From NCBI GenBank assembly GCA_008000375.1, contig SMOI01000117.1, positions 33,584-97,583 on the forward strand: a stretch of DNA of 64,000 nt. Reading direction: 5' to 3'. The notes beneath the pieces were generated by a model. It worked only from the letters and a program-made list of their open reading frames with translations, searched no databases and had not been told where the DNA came from. This stretch comes from Poteriospumella lacustris. Its lineage: Eukaryota; Sar; Chrysophyceae; Chromulinales; Dinobryaceae. This document shows positions 30,118 through 40,701 of the stretch, one piece after another. The translations under genes and the position numbers were made by a program. How positions within the stretch are numbered: the stretch's first letter is position 1; each line of letters opens with the position of its first letter.

Positions 30118-30789
30118 ATGTCAGGTGACGATTTGAGCGATTATGAACGACTGCGTTTGGAGAACATCCGACGGAATGCAGAGTTTCTGGCCGGTCTTGG
30201 TTTACAAGATGTTCTTCCTACGAAAGCTGCTGTCGTCAAAGAGAAAGTACAAGCTGTTGGAAAACGAAAGCGAGAAGATTTCGAGACTAGGAAAGCCCTT
30301 GAGCAACCAATGCGACGATCACGTCGTGTGCAGTTGTTGCAAGAAGGATTGAAATTGAGCCAAGTTGATGATGATAATGAAGAAATTGAAGTCAAGTCTG
30401 AGCCTGAGCAGCGAAGTTACGAGGATATGCCATTCGATTCGAACGAATTGGACGACTTTGAGTTCCAGGTGTTTGTAGCACTTAAGGCCTGGAGGCTTAG
30501 AACGAGTAGAGAGCTGGACATTGAACCATATAAGATTTGCCAAAATCGAACATTGGCAGAACTTGTCCGAAGGCGCCGGAACGATTCGAGCTGGGCAATG
30601 GCGAGCAAAAGCGAGACCGATCGGGAATGTGATTTGTTGGAATGCTGGGGAATTGGGCCCTCGAAGGCGAAACAGGACGGCTTCGGTGACTTACTAATGA
30701 AGGAGATTGACGTGAGTGATCACCTGGAAGACTATTTGGCAAAGAGTAGACTCAACGGCGATAACTTCCCCACGCCATCGAAAGACTAA
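30118..30789 (+). CDS. HRDC-domain protein, probable nucleic-acid-binding
   Basis: It has 223 residues from the ATG at 30118; an in-frame ATG at 30052 would add 22. The N-terminal DYERLRLENIRRNAEFLAGLGL is a short motif found in several chromatin-associated eukaryotic proteins. It is followed by a basic linker (KRKREDFETRK) that may be a nuclear signal. Residues about 115-205 (FEFQVFVALKAWRLRTSRELDIEPYKICQNRTLAELVRRRR...LLECWGIGPSKAKQDGFGDLLMKEI) fit an HRDC fold as in RecQ helicases and RNase D. No helicase or nuclease domain is present, so it may be an adaptor. Confidence 0.72.
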   Translation: MSGDDLSDYERLRLENIRRNAEFLAGLGLQDVLPTKAAVVKEKVQAVGKRKREDFETRKALEQPMRRSRRVQLLQEGLKLSQVDDDNEEIEVKSEPEQRSYEDMPFDSNELDDFEFQVFVALKAWRLRTSRELDIEPYKICQNRTLAELVRRRRNDSSWAMASKSETDRECDLLECWGIGPSKAKQDGFGDLLMKEIDVSDHLEDYLAKSRLNGDNFPTPSKD

Positions 30790-30839
30790 GCACGCAATAG
30801 TCGAATGAAAAAAGTGATAATTAATCGGAGGTGAACAAC

Positions 30840-31559
30840 TTAATGGACAGGACCATTGCGAATAGTTGGGGCAATGCATTCATTTCCTGCAGGATCAACC
30901 AAGCGAATATCCTTCCATCGTGCAACACCATTCTCATCCACGCGCAAGTCAGGAGCAATTACTTCAAAGCCCTTCACTTTGTCGCATTTGCTCGCTGTCA
31001 AAGGCTCCTCAGTAAGTGATTCACCACTGATACGGTCACCTGGCTTCGATCCAGCCGGAGGATCGACAAATTCCACAGTGCTGGTTCCATCTTCATTCGT
31101 CTTGGAGGCGCAAAGCACCATTCCGTGAGACTTAAAGCCAACCAAGTTGCGGGGCTTCAAATTGCACACAACAATCAATTTTCGGTCTTGCATCTGCTCC
31201 AAAGTGTAGTAGGGAACAAGGCCCGAAGCAATCGCACGCGGGGCTTCCTCTCCAACATCAATTTCCTCGCAGTACAACTTCTCGGCGGTCTCGTGCTTCT
31301 TCACCGAACGGATAATTCCCACTCGCAAATCAAGCGCGTTTACATTCAAAGGGCCATCCGCTGCAGGTGCAGGGGCAGCCTTCTTCTCGGCCTTTGGTGC
31401 CTTCTCAGCCTTAGGTGCCTTCTCAGCCTTGGGAGCCTTCTCGGCCTTGGGAGCCTTCTCAACTTGGGCAGGGGCAGCCGCAGCAGCAGATTTTCCCACG
31501 GACACTTCCAACTCCGCGATCCAGGTATCCAATAATTCCAAAGCAGACTTCTTCGACAT
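30840..31559 (-). CDS. EMAPII/Arc1p-type tRNA-binding protein
   Basis: It has 239 residues in one exon. The C-terminal two thirds (LDLRVGIIRSVKKHETAEKLYCEEIDVGEE...SGLVPYYTLEQMQDRKLIVVCNLKPRNLVGFKSHGMVLCAS) is the OB-fold tRNA-binding domain of AIMP1/EMAPII, Arc1p and the TyrRS C-terminus. The Lys/Ala linker contains four tandem KAPKAE units. A short N-terminal helix may dock on a synthetase. It probably helps aminoacyl-tRNA synthetases bind tRNA in the cytosol. Codon use is biased, suggesting good expression. Confidence 0.88.
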   Translation of the reverse strand: MSKKSALELLDTWIAELEVSVGKSAAAAAPAQVEKAPKAEKAPKAEKAPKAEKAPKAEKKAAPAPAADGPLNVNALDLRVGIIRSVKKHETAEKLYCEEIDVGEEAPRAIASGLVPYYTLEQMQDRKLIVVCNLKPRNLVGFKSHGMVLCASKTNEDGTSTVEFVDPPAGSKPGDRISGESLTEEPLTASKCDKVKGFEVIAPDLRVDENGVARWKDIRLVDPAGNECIAPTIRNGPVH

Positions 31560-31867
31560 TCTTCGTCAAAAACTGTAGAATTATATCTGGCAATTATATC
31601 TTTGTCGCTGCTCTTGCTTATCAGTTTTCCAATTGGATTTTCTGCTTTGTGTGGTCCACTCTCATTTCGTCGTCGTCGTCGCGTCGGTTCGGCATGACGA
31701 CGACGACAGTGGAATGATGAATGGACCTGCGACGAGAACAAGAGCAAAGTATCAATCCAATTAAACCAAACAGAGGTTAATGTGACATGAAAATTGCACT
31801 AAGACATTTGCTTCTTTGGTAATCATCTTATAACCGCAGCAAATGGTGAACCAGTTGGAGAAATAAT
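31560..31867. other. divergent promoter, tRNA-binding protein and XRN genes
   Basis: No gene. ATGACGACGAC is at 31694-31704, preceded by GTCGTCGTCGTCGCG. The region separates the divergent starts at 31559 and 31868. Confidence 0.45.
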
Positions 31868-33874
31868 ATGTTTCTCCCTTTCTCGTTCGTTTTCATCGGC
31901 TTTTGCAGTCTGCTTTTGCCTGCTAGTGAATCCTTTTTGAACCCGTCGCTTCCCGTCCATAACGGCTGGACTCGCAGCACTTCGATATATCGCAGAGATC
32001 AGGCAATCTATGGTATTCCAAAGTTATTTCGGTGGCTAGTTGATCTATATCCGATGGTTGTCGAATCAGTTGGGAAAAGTTCACAGCAGTCTCTTTCATC
32101 AATTGACAATTTCTATTTGGATATGAATGGTATCATTCACGCATGCACACATTCTAATTCGGACGATCTTGTTCTTACTTCTGAAAAGGATATGTTCATC
32201 CGCATATTCGCCTACACAGACCGCTTGTACAAACTCGTGCGCCCGAAACGATTGATGTACCTGGCCGTCGATGGAGTTGCTCCTCGAGCGAAAATGAATC
32301 AACAGCGTGCTCGTAGATTTAAGGCTTCAAAAGAAAGGGAATCTCTTATCGCTGAATATGTTGCAGTGAATGGAGAGTTGCCAGAAGACGACTCGTTCGA
32401 CTCGAACTGTATCACACCTGGCACTGAGTTTATGTTTAAGTTGAGCTTAGCATTTCAAAGATGGATCGAGCACAAGATGCAAACAGATCAATTTTGGAAA
32501 AATGGTGCAGAAATAGTCTTTTCTGGGCCAAATGTGCCAGGAGAGGGCGAGCACAAAGTCATGGACATGGTTCGGGAAATGCAAGCATCCGATCCTAATT
32601 ATCAGTTGGGCCAATGGCGTCATTGTATGTATGGTCTTGATGCTGATCTGATTATGCTTTCCTTGGTGACGCATGAGCCTTTCTTCGTATTGCTACGAGA
32701 AAAGCAACATCTTCGTCGCGAGAAGAAAACTGCCTTGCAGTTCTCCCCAAACGATTTTGAAACATTGGAGATATCGATGTTGCGGAAAATGCTTCAAACG
32801 CATTTCAAGTCCCTTTTTCGTGGAGTGGACAACGCCTCTAATCGTAATAGACTGGCATTGCAGACGGAAGAAGTGGAAAAGCGGCACGATTCCGGTGCAG
32901 AGTCGCTTCTTGACGACGACAAGATTCTGCTGTCGGAGGTAAGCACGGCGATCACCAACAGTGCTGTCACCATGGCAGCAGCTGTGAAAGCAAAAGATAT
33001 ACGAAGAGTAGTGGATGACTTCGTTTTCATGTGCTTTTTCATTGGCAATGATTTTCTGCCATCGATCCCTCATCTTGACATCGCAAATGGTGCGTTGAAC
33101 GTCATGATGAGCACGTACCAAGACATGTTTCCCGTTCTGGGTGGGCACTTGGTCGACAAAGAAAGTTTGCATCTCCCAAGAATAGAGCTGTTCATGCAAG
33201 AATTGTCTCGAAGAGAGACTCTGTACTTCGAACAACGTGCAGTGGATGACAAAGAACCACGCTACAAGGGCATCGGTTACAAGGACTTTTACTATCAAAC
33301 CAAATTTGGTCTGGAACCCCATGATATTGCCGGTCGAAGGAAGATTGTGCAGTCTTATATCGAGGGTTTAGCGTGGGTTTCGACCTATTATCATCGTGGG
33401 TGCAAGTCCTGGACGTGGTTCTATCCATATTTGTATGCTCCTCTCGCATCGGATTTGATCCACTTGGGTGACCTTAAAATTCACTTTCCCAATGGTCGTA
33501 TGTTCACTCCATTAATGCAGCTGCTCGCAGTGCTTCCGCCCCAAAGCAGTAAGTTTTTGCCACCAGCGTACGCTGATTTGATGACTCATCCGTTGAGTCC
33601 ATTATCGCATTTTTACCCGAACGAGTTTGAAGTCGACGCCAACGGAAAACATAATTCGTGGGAAAGTGTGGTGGTCATTCCTTTCTTAGACGAGGAAGCA
33701 CTGGTGGAGAATGTCAGTCTGATTGACCATGCAAGCAATCTGACCGAGAGCGAAAAGGCTCGAAATCGTGTGGGGACTATCAACCGATATGCACCGTTAT
33801 CAACGAGCACCAGTGGCCAACGTTCTAGTACACCACCCACTCGTAAAGAGTGGACTCAGAAGAAGTCCGCTTGA
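31868..33874 (+). CDS. XRN-family 5'-3' exoribonuclease with ER signal peptide
   Basis: It has 668 residues in one exon. The XRN catalytic core is clear: YGIPKLFRWL, LDMNGIIHAC, GPNVPGEGEHKVMDMVR, YGLDADLIMLSL and FVFMCFFIGNDFLPSIPHLD, which carry the acidic metal ligands. It lacks the long C-terminal part of Xrn1/Xrn2. Unlike cytosolic or nuclear XRNs it begins with a hydrophobic signal peptide (about 1-24, ending PASES). This is followed by Phe and a Ser/Thr/Arg-rich stretch, the layout of bipartite plastid or periplastid signals in secondary algae. A role in RNA turnover in a plastid-associated compartment is an inference; a secreted or ER form is the alternative. Confidence 0.85.
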   Translation: MFLPFSFVFIGFCSLLLPASESFLNPSLPVHNGWTRSTSIYRRDQAIYGIPKLFRWLVDLYPMVVESVGKSSQQSLSSIDNFYLDMNGIIHACTHSNSDDLVLTSEKDMFIRIFAYTDRLYKLVRPKRLMYLAVDGVAPRAKMNQQRARRFKASKERESLIAEYVAVNGELPEDDSFDSNCITPGTEFMFKLSLAFQRWIEHKMQTDQFWKNGAEIVFSGPNVPGEGEHKVMDMVREMQASDPNYQLGQWRHCMYGLDADLIMLSLVTHEPFFVLLREKQHLRREKKTALQFSPNDFETLEISMLRKMLQTHFKSLFRGVDNASNRNRLALQTEEVEKRHDSGAESLLDDDKILLSEVSTAITNSAVTMAAAVKAKDIRRVVDDFVFMCFFIGNDFLPSIPHLDIANGALNVMMSTYQDMFPVLGGHLVDKESLHLPRIELFMQELSRRETLYFEQRAVDDKEPRYKGIGYKDFYYQTKFGLEPHDIAGRRKIVQSYIEGLAWVSTYYHRGCKSWTWFYPYLYAPLASDLIHLGDLKIHFPNGRMFTPLMQLLAVLPPQSSKFLPPAYADLMTHPLSPLSHFYPNEFEVDANGKHNSWESVVVIPFLDEEALVENVSLIDHASNLTESEKARNRVGTINRYAPLSTSTSGQRSSTPPTRKEWTQKKSA

Positions 33875-34032
33875 TTGTTACCTCGGTGGTTAAGGTCTAG
33901 TGTCTGTAAATAGTAGAACATGAAAGCTTGTGGGCGGTGGTGAGTGTTATCTGACAATGGTTTTAGATTTACAAATTGAATCACTTCCAACAGAAAGTGT
34001 CAATACAGCAGGCTTCGCTGAAGAATTCGTGA

Positions 34033-35079
34033 TTACTTCGAAGCGGCTTTATTTTGAGCGATCCAAGCTTCAGCTGCTTGGGCTGTTAACGCGGTTCCAA
34101 CGGCATTAGATTGCAGCACTTGGCCATTGGTTCCAAACACAATCAAGCGAGGAATTCCACTGACTTGGAACATACCCATCAACTGCTCACGCGCATCTTC
34201 GTCAAAATCAATGGCAGTCCAAGGCATGTCGCGATAGTACCCCTTGAAATCCTGCTCTGAATGATCGGCGGAGCAAAATACTACCTCGATTTGACTCTTC
34301 AGATGAGGAGTAGCTTGAACCACGTTGTTGTAGAAATTCGCCAACTGAGGAGTGAAATTTCGGCAGGGACCGCACCAATGCGCGGAAAAATACACCAGCA
34401 AAATTTTGCCAGCCAATGCTGTTACGGTCGAAACCGAAGTTGGGGTTGAACCCTTGGTCTTTGTGAGAAGGGTGGCAGGGAAGTACCGAGCAATATTAGG
34501 ATTGAGAGAAGCAACTTTGAAAGGACCGCCAGGCGACGAATAACTCCAGCTGCGTTCGTCCGAAGTCAACGGCATCACCGAAAAATAATAGTGCCCTGGA
34601 CCCAAACCATTCTTCTTTGCATGAGTCGCGCGAATTACAGTTTCTACTGTCGTCCATTGAAGGTTCTCTTCTTTCCGCCATCGCAAGTGGTAGCCTTCGG
34701 CACCTTCGACTTCTTCCCATTGAATTGTGATAGAAGCTCCATCATGAACCATGAAAGTTGGAGGCTTCATCACGGAAACATCGGGATTCAAAACGTAGAA
34801 TGCATCAGAAGGCGTTGTTAACTTTGACCACTCTCCCTCAGCATTTTGAGCGCGCACACGAAATTGGTAGCCAACACTAGGTCGAAGATTCTTCTTGCGC
34901 AAAAAATGATTTTTGAACGAAGATGACAGGGTAGACCATTCTGGACTACTCTCCTCGTGTCTTTCCATCATTTGCACTTCATAAACTGTCGCTTCCGGAT
35001 TGGGTTCCCAGGCAATGGTAACCGATTCGTGGTCGCGATCCAGCATCGTGGGGTTCCATGACCAAACGAACTCCGTCAT
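34033..35079 (-). CDS. two FN3 domains fused to a thioredoxin (nucleoredoxin-like)
   Basis: It has 348 residues from the ATG at 35079. Two fibronectin-III-like domains (about 15-110 and 115-205) come first: ESVTIAWEPNPEATVYEVQMM with VGYQFRVRAQNAEGEWS, then ASITIQWEEVEGAEGYHLRW. A thioredoxin domain follows with LLVYFSAHWCGPCRNFTPQLANFY and SGIPRLIVF, of the tryparedoxin/nucleoredoxin type. No signal peptide is visible, so it is probably cytosolic or axonemal. It is divergent from another FN3 protein across a 450-bp spacer. Confidence 0.85.
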   Translation of the reverse strand: MTEFVWSWNPTMLDRDHESVTIAWEPNPEATVYEVQMMERHEESSPEWSTLSSSFKNHFLRKKNLRPSVGYQFRVRAQNAEGEWSKLTTPSDAFYVLNPDVSVMKPPTFMVHDGASITIQWEEVEGAEGYHLRWRKEENLQWTTVETVIRATHAKKNGLGPGHYYFSVMPLTSDERSWSYSSPGGPFKVASLNPNIARYFPATLLTKTKGSTPTSVSTVTALAGKILLVYFSAHWCGPCRNFTPQLANFYNNVVQATPHLKSQIEVVFCSADHSEQDFKGYYRDMPWTAIDFDEDAREQLMGMFQVSGIPRLIVFGTNGQVLQSNAVGTALTAQAAEAWIAQNKAASK

Positions 35080-35531
35080 CTTGTTATCTCTTTCTTTCAA
35101 GAATTGAATTATGTTCGTTCACTTACGATGACTTGTTGATGCAGAGTGGGAAAGAAGTTTTCCCACGGGTGAAGATGGTACTGCAACAAGAAGTTGGATC
35201 ATCAACTTTCTTTTGCTGACGGAGGCTCTAGAATGAACTCAGACTTTAAGTACTGCTGGGCATTTGAGCTCAAGTTGAAGCGTTTCATATTTCCACTCTG
35301 TACGCGATGATGATGATGATGATTGATAAAATCACTCAAACAACGGTCCACTGTCGCATTTTGGATTGACATTTTCCCATCGAATTCATATATCTACGAT
35401 TTATGACAGTTTCCTTCTCGCACTATTTCCATCAAGCAAGCTTTCTTGGTGTGAATCGAGCCGTTTGGAGGATAAGCCTTTTGATAAACGTTTGTAGCTC
35501 TCCATGAAGATAGGGAACCGTGACTCTCAAT
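35080..35531. other. divergent promoter of two FN3-protein genes
   Basis: No gene. It contains GATGATGATGATGATGATTGAT near 35308. It is shared between the FN3-thioredoxin gene and the ankyrin-FN3 gene, so the two may be co-regulated. Confidence 0.4.
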
Positions 35532-38500
35532 ATGTCCAGCGTTCAAGATGATCACAGTAGCATCGGCAAGAGCTCTTTGAAGGGCGAATCAGGTGAGTTC
35601 GTTGGAGTTGACCATTGTTCATTTGTTGACAATGATGTCTGCCGATGTTTTTGCCAGATTTTGTGGATGCTGGGGATACATTGATGATGCACGCTCTACG
35701 AAGCCTTCCTCGAAAGGGACAGCAGTTCGTTTTTAAAGAGAGTGATATTGTTCATACCGCTTGGCCCAACATGAAGGTCTATGGTTCCCCTCAACTTATT
35801 GCTGATGTTGTATGTGTTTTGCTCTCACGAGTTTATCTCCGAGTGAATGAAGTGCTGAAGCGGTCCGATAAGTCTGGTAAAACGATAACGTGGGTACGAG
35901 CTGATTGCGGTTGGCTACTTGCCACCGATGGAGGAGAAACACCTTTTCTATTGCTTATCAACAATTCCGAGGAGGCTGAAACCAGTTGGGCCCAGGAAGA
36001 AGCAAAGAAGCAGCGAATAGCATCCGCGGTGGCATCGATGCTGGTCCGATCATATTCTCTGCCCAGATGCATTCGCTTAGCTCGTTCGATCATGAAACAC
36101 GCCGTGACGTACTATCCTGACACTAATCTCACCAAAATTAGCGACGAGATAATGGAGAATATCATGATTATCCTTGGTGGACAGACAGCCTTGAGCAAGC
36201 AGAAGGTTTTCGAGTATATCAAAGCCGCCGCCGCACGGCAATCGAATCCCAAGAAGGCAGTCGTCGATATCTCACAAGTGATATTTGATACCATTTGCAA
36301 ACGACCCACGTTATGGGTCAAAGAAGATCTCAACGTGATTGTCACGGAGGAGGCTCAACGACGATATGATCAGTTTGTGATGGCGGCGGCCATGGGCGAC
36401 TTAGAGACCTTTCAACAATTCCTGAATATCAATCAAGAGCTTACCAGTTTACATTCCCAATTGCATTACACAGCTTTGCATGCTGCAGCTGAGTTTGGCA
36501 AAGTAGACATCATTAATATGCTTCGCGGTACCGGTCTGTCGTTGGACATTCGTGATCCTGTTCGGGGCCAGACAGCGCTTCATTTTGCGGGATATGCTGG
36601 GCGATCGGAAGTGGCCTTGGCTCTGTTAGAAGCAGGAGCAAATCGTCAAATTCTTTGTTACAGCGATATTTATCCATTTCAAGCGGCGGAGAAGCAAGGC
36701 CATGTCGAGTGCCGCGAAATATTGAAGTTCTTACCCCCCGTGATGACGACGTTGACCGTCGTGGACGTCACCATCAACTCCATTTCTTTGCAATGGGATA
36801 TGCCCGTCTTGAATCGACAGTTCTATGCCAAAATCCGTGAATACCAAGTGATTTGTCAGTGTACGGAAGAGCTACGCCCAGATACACAGAAGTCCATTCC
36901 CGATCCACTGCCCATTCTCACCCCCTCGTTATCGTGTGTGTTCAAGAACCTCATCTCTGCATGTGGTTATCGTTGTCGTATTCGCTGTCGATCTGTCTCT
37001 GGATGGTCTGATTGGTCTGAATGGGTGTCCATTGCCACCCACGCGTATATTCCGGACACCCCCGCATCCCCCGAAATCCGGAAAGTGACCATCAACGCCT
37101 TGTATCTCAACTGGTACAAGCCTATCCGTAGCAACGGTGCAGATGTGGACTACTATGAAATCGAACTACGAGATCATCAAAGTATCACTGCAATCGAACA
37201 GCAAACCGCGCTGCTCTTAGCACGCCATCACCAAGGCACTACCGTGGATGCCAGTGATAGAACAGATCCCGCCACCCATCTATCATCACCGATGATCATT
37301 GCACCTGCCACCAACAATGATCCCGAGACATCCATATCCCCTCCAACGAGTCCTAGTACTCGTTCACCAGGAGCACGAAAGAAAAGTGATTCCCTGGTGG
37401 CTCAACAAGGTGGTGTCAGCAAGTTACATCGTGTGGTGAAGCATAAAGATGTGCTGCATTTGTACAAATACTTGACTGGGTTGGAACCGGGGCGTCCCTA
37501 TCGTGTGCGTATCCGTGCACATAATGCTATGGGTTTCTCAGGATGGAGTAAATGGTCTCCGCCCGTCGCTCCTCAAGTCGGAGTCACGATTTCCTCGTTT
37601 CTCAGTGAAACGAAGTCGGTGGCCTTGCAATGGTTTGAACCGATTTTATCGGAACATCATTCGATTGAATGTTATGAGTTGCAATTGTGTAAAGTGACCG
37701 CACCGCGGTCGGTCCATTTGCATGCGCAGCAATATCATGAATTGCATCATCCAGAAGTCTTTGAAGATCCCACGTTGAAATTCAAGACGGTGGTCGACGA
37801 AGACGATGAATATTTCGATGACGAATATACTCTGGCCCGTAAGCGAGAAGCCGCCGCAGAAGCGGCCAAGAAACAAAAGGAAATCGAACAAAAGATTCAA
37901 GAAACGAAAGAAAGAGCTAAGCAATTGGCAGCCACGTTGCATTTAACCCGGGATGGTGCGGAAGCCGTTGAAGAAGGGGGCATGAACGAAGATTTTCATA
38001 CGATTGCGAATGATATTCGTACGAATCGCTTCACCCTGAGCCATTTGAAAGCAGGTGGACGCTACGTGGTACGTGTGCGCATCAAATTAGTCGAAGAAAG
38101 TCATTGGATGGCCTGGGATCATGCCTTACGATCGGAAACCTTTGCCACGCCACCCAGCATACCCGATCCACCCATTGGAGTGCAACCGCGTCGACGTCTT
38201 CATCGCCCGAAGAAAGAAGAATTACGCCCGATGAGTCCAGAGAATCGACAAAGTCGAGCCTTGCTACAGCAGCACAGTCAAACGATGAAGTCTGGAGACG
38301 TTCCCGATGGCGCGGAGGACATTTTCCCGTCCGCACCGTCGGCATCGTCGCTGAAGACACCGACCAATCAGAAAAAAACCCCAAAGGGCAAAACCGTGAC
38401 ATTGGATACCACCACCGGGCAAGTCCAACCACCGGTGATGATTACGGCGACGAATTACTCCGGCTACGTCGATCAAGACATTCTATTGAGTCACAAGCGG

Positions 38501-40285
38501 CAACGACAGAACAACCGCACGTACGGCGGTGGTGGTGGGCGTAGCGATGACAGCAGCGCTGGGCCCAACGACGATGATCGTAGTTTGTCGTGGTGGCAAT
38601 CGCAAATTGAAGCGAATGAAGCCACCATTGCAGCCTCTGAGTCGCAGTTGGCCTCGAATAAATCCAGTGATCTCTTGGGCCAGACCACGCTCGGGACGAC
38701 GCATCGAACATCGGGTGTCTTGTCGTCCTCTTCCGCGTCGTCGTTGCATACGTCGCTGGCCTCGGTGGTTCCTGACGCACCAAATCTGCGCAAACCGAAT
38801 CAGCATGAGCCGTTGCCATTGTCCTTCTACCACCATCCTCATTATCCATCAGCCCGCGACCACCACCGAATGGAACAACGACAAGAACAACAACAACAAC
38901 AACAGCAACAGCAGCAGTATACCACCCAACCCATCCCCACACAGCCGTACGATGATACCCTCGTGCTACCACAAGACGATGCCGAGTCACAGCACAGTAC
39001 CTTCTTGATGATGCATCCGGCGAAGGACCCCGGAGATCATGCGCATGCCTTCGATATGGCGGAATTCATGGCGATGGCGTCGGTATCTGCGACGTCCTTG
39101 ACCGCCACGCTACCGTACGAACGAGAGGACTCTTTCCTTCACGGGGGCGATTCGCAGGATAACAGCCTGTTCTCGCCTTCGATCATGCAACGACAACCCA
39201 TGCGTGGTGGATTGCCGACCTTTGCATTCACGGCCCCTGGTCTAACGGCACAAGAAGAACTCGAAACACAATCGTTGGCGACCGGAGAACCCACGGCCGA
39301 TGATGCACCGCATTTGTTCACTGATTTGTGGGAAATTACCCACGACAGTATCACCGTCACGTGGACCGCGGGGGATTCCAACGGTGAAAACCTGACCGAT
39401 TGTGAGCTGCAAATGGCGGAAATCAAAACGTACAACCATCAAGATGTCCTCTGTGCGCGTGATGCGTTTTTGGGTTTGCATTACGATGAAGAACGACAAG
39501 AGAAACTCTTGCATTGGACCATGGCATCTAGTGATTCGCTGGAGGATGGTCATAGAACCACCACGGGGGGAGGTAGAGGGGGAGATCTTGTTCGCGTGGA
39601 TGACATGACAGGCTTGCACTGGCAGCGTATCAACGATCGAGGACGATTCTTGTCACCGTCGGCGTTTCAAGTGCAGTCGTTGTTGCCCGGTGGGGTGTAC
39701 AGCTTTCGTATTCGCATTGGCAATCGCATTGGATGGTCGCCGTGGAGCAAAGCCAGTGCGATGATCGCGACGTACCCCTCCGTCGCTCCCCGTCCACCAC
39801 AAATTGTGTACGTGAAGGCAACGTTCTCCGTGGTGCTGTGGGAGGAAGTGCAATACAAACAGAACCAGTTGACCACCTTGGAAAACCAGCTGCAAATCTG
39901 TACGGTAGCCCAACAACGAGCCACCAAGGCCGTACCACCACCACCACTGCCATCGTCATCGTCCGCATCCAGTCAGTTTGATTATTCGGAAACAGCCCCA
40001 GCAGGTGGTACTGCTGGTGATGCGGGTAGTTCTGGAGAAGGCGACGGGGACGATGAACATGACGCCGATTGGCGCTTGGTGTCGACGTCGCGGCCTCTGG
40101 GGAAGAAAGAAATCGAGGCCTTTTTAGGCCTTGATGCGCCGTTGTATGAAGGAAAGAATACCAGTGGAGCAATGATAGAACGCTTGGTCGAAGGACGGTT
40201 CTACAAGGTGCGGGTGCGCGTGCGTACTGTCGTTGGGTGGTCACCGTGGAGTGAATGCAGTGAGTTGTTCCGTACGATGAGTTAG
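35532..40285 (+). CDS. ankyrin-repeat and multi-FN3 protein
   Basis: Two exons, 35532-35592 and 35658-40285; intron 65 nt, phase 1 (MSSVQDDHSSIGKSSLKGES-D-FVDAGDT). The product has 1562 residues. An unrecognised N-terminal domain of about 250 residues is followed by about three ankyrin repeats (YTALHAAAEFGKVDIINML, GQTALHFAGYAGRSEVALALLEAGA). Several FN3 domains come next, ending in WSxWS-like motifs (GWSDWSEW, GWSKWSPP, GWSPWSKA, GWSPWSEC). Disordered, poly-Gln and Ser-rich segments and a short coiled coil (KREAAAEAAKKQKEIEQKIQETKERAKQ) lie between. No signal peptide or membrane segment is seen. A cytoplasmic scaffold is likely. Confidence 0.85.
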
Positions 40286-40701
40286 CCTATTACGGTGGGG
40301 GTAAACAACGGTGACCAACTAAACTGTTTGACTTGCATCACGGATGATGATACGGTTAGGATGACACATTGAGTATTGGCCCCTGCGATGACCGATACAA
40401 CGTATTGCAATACCAAGTGCAGTAAGCTATGCACTGTAGAAGTACTGTGGTGTGGGGTATACAAAAGCTTCCGCCAAAAAGTTGAAACGCCGCGGAAGAT
40501 GGTCGGGTTTCTGGAAGCGGCCAACTCTTCGCTCCGCTTGTCCACGTGTAAACTCGTTTGGGATACGATATGGTTGAATCACCTTCAGAAATTATTCCTA
40601 GGACTAAACCGTATTGACAGGTGGATCTGTCAGTCCATTATAGCGATTGGGGCAACTCTTTCCTGAACAAAATTGGGCAGCTACCAGTCCGTCGCGGAGT
40701 C
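40286..40701. other. intergenic, upstream of TPR gene
   Basis: No gene. It separates the ankyrin-FN3 stop from the TPR-protein ATG and contains nothing recognisable. Confidence 0.4.
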
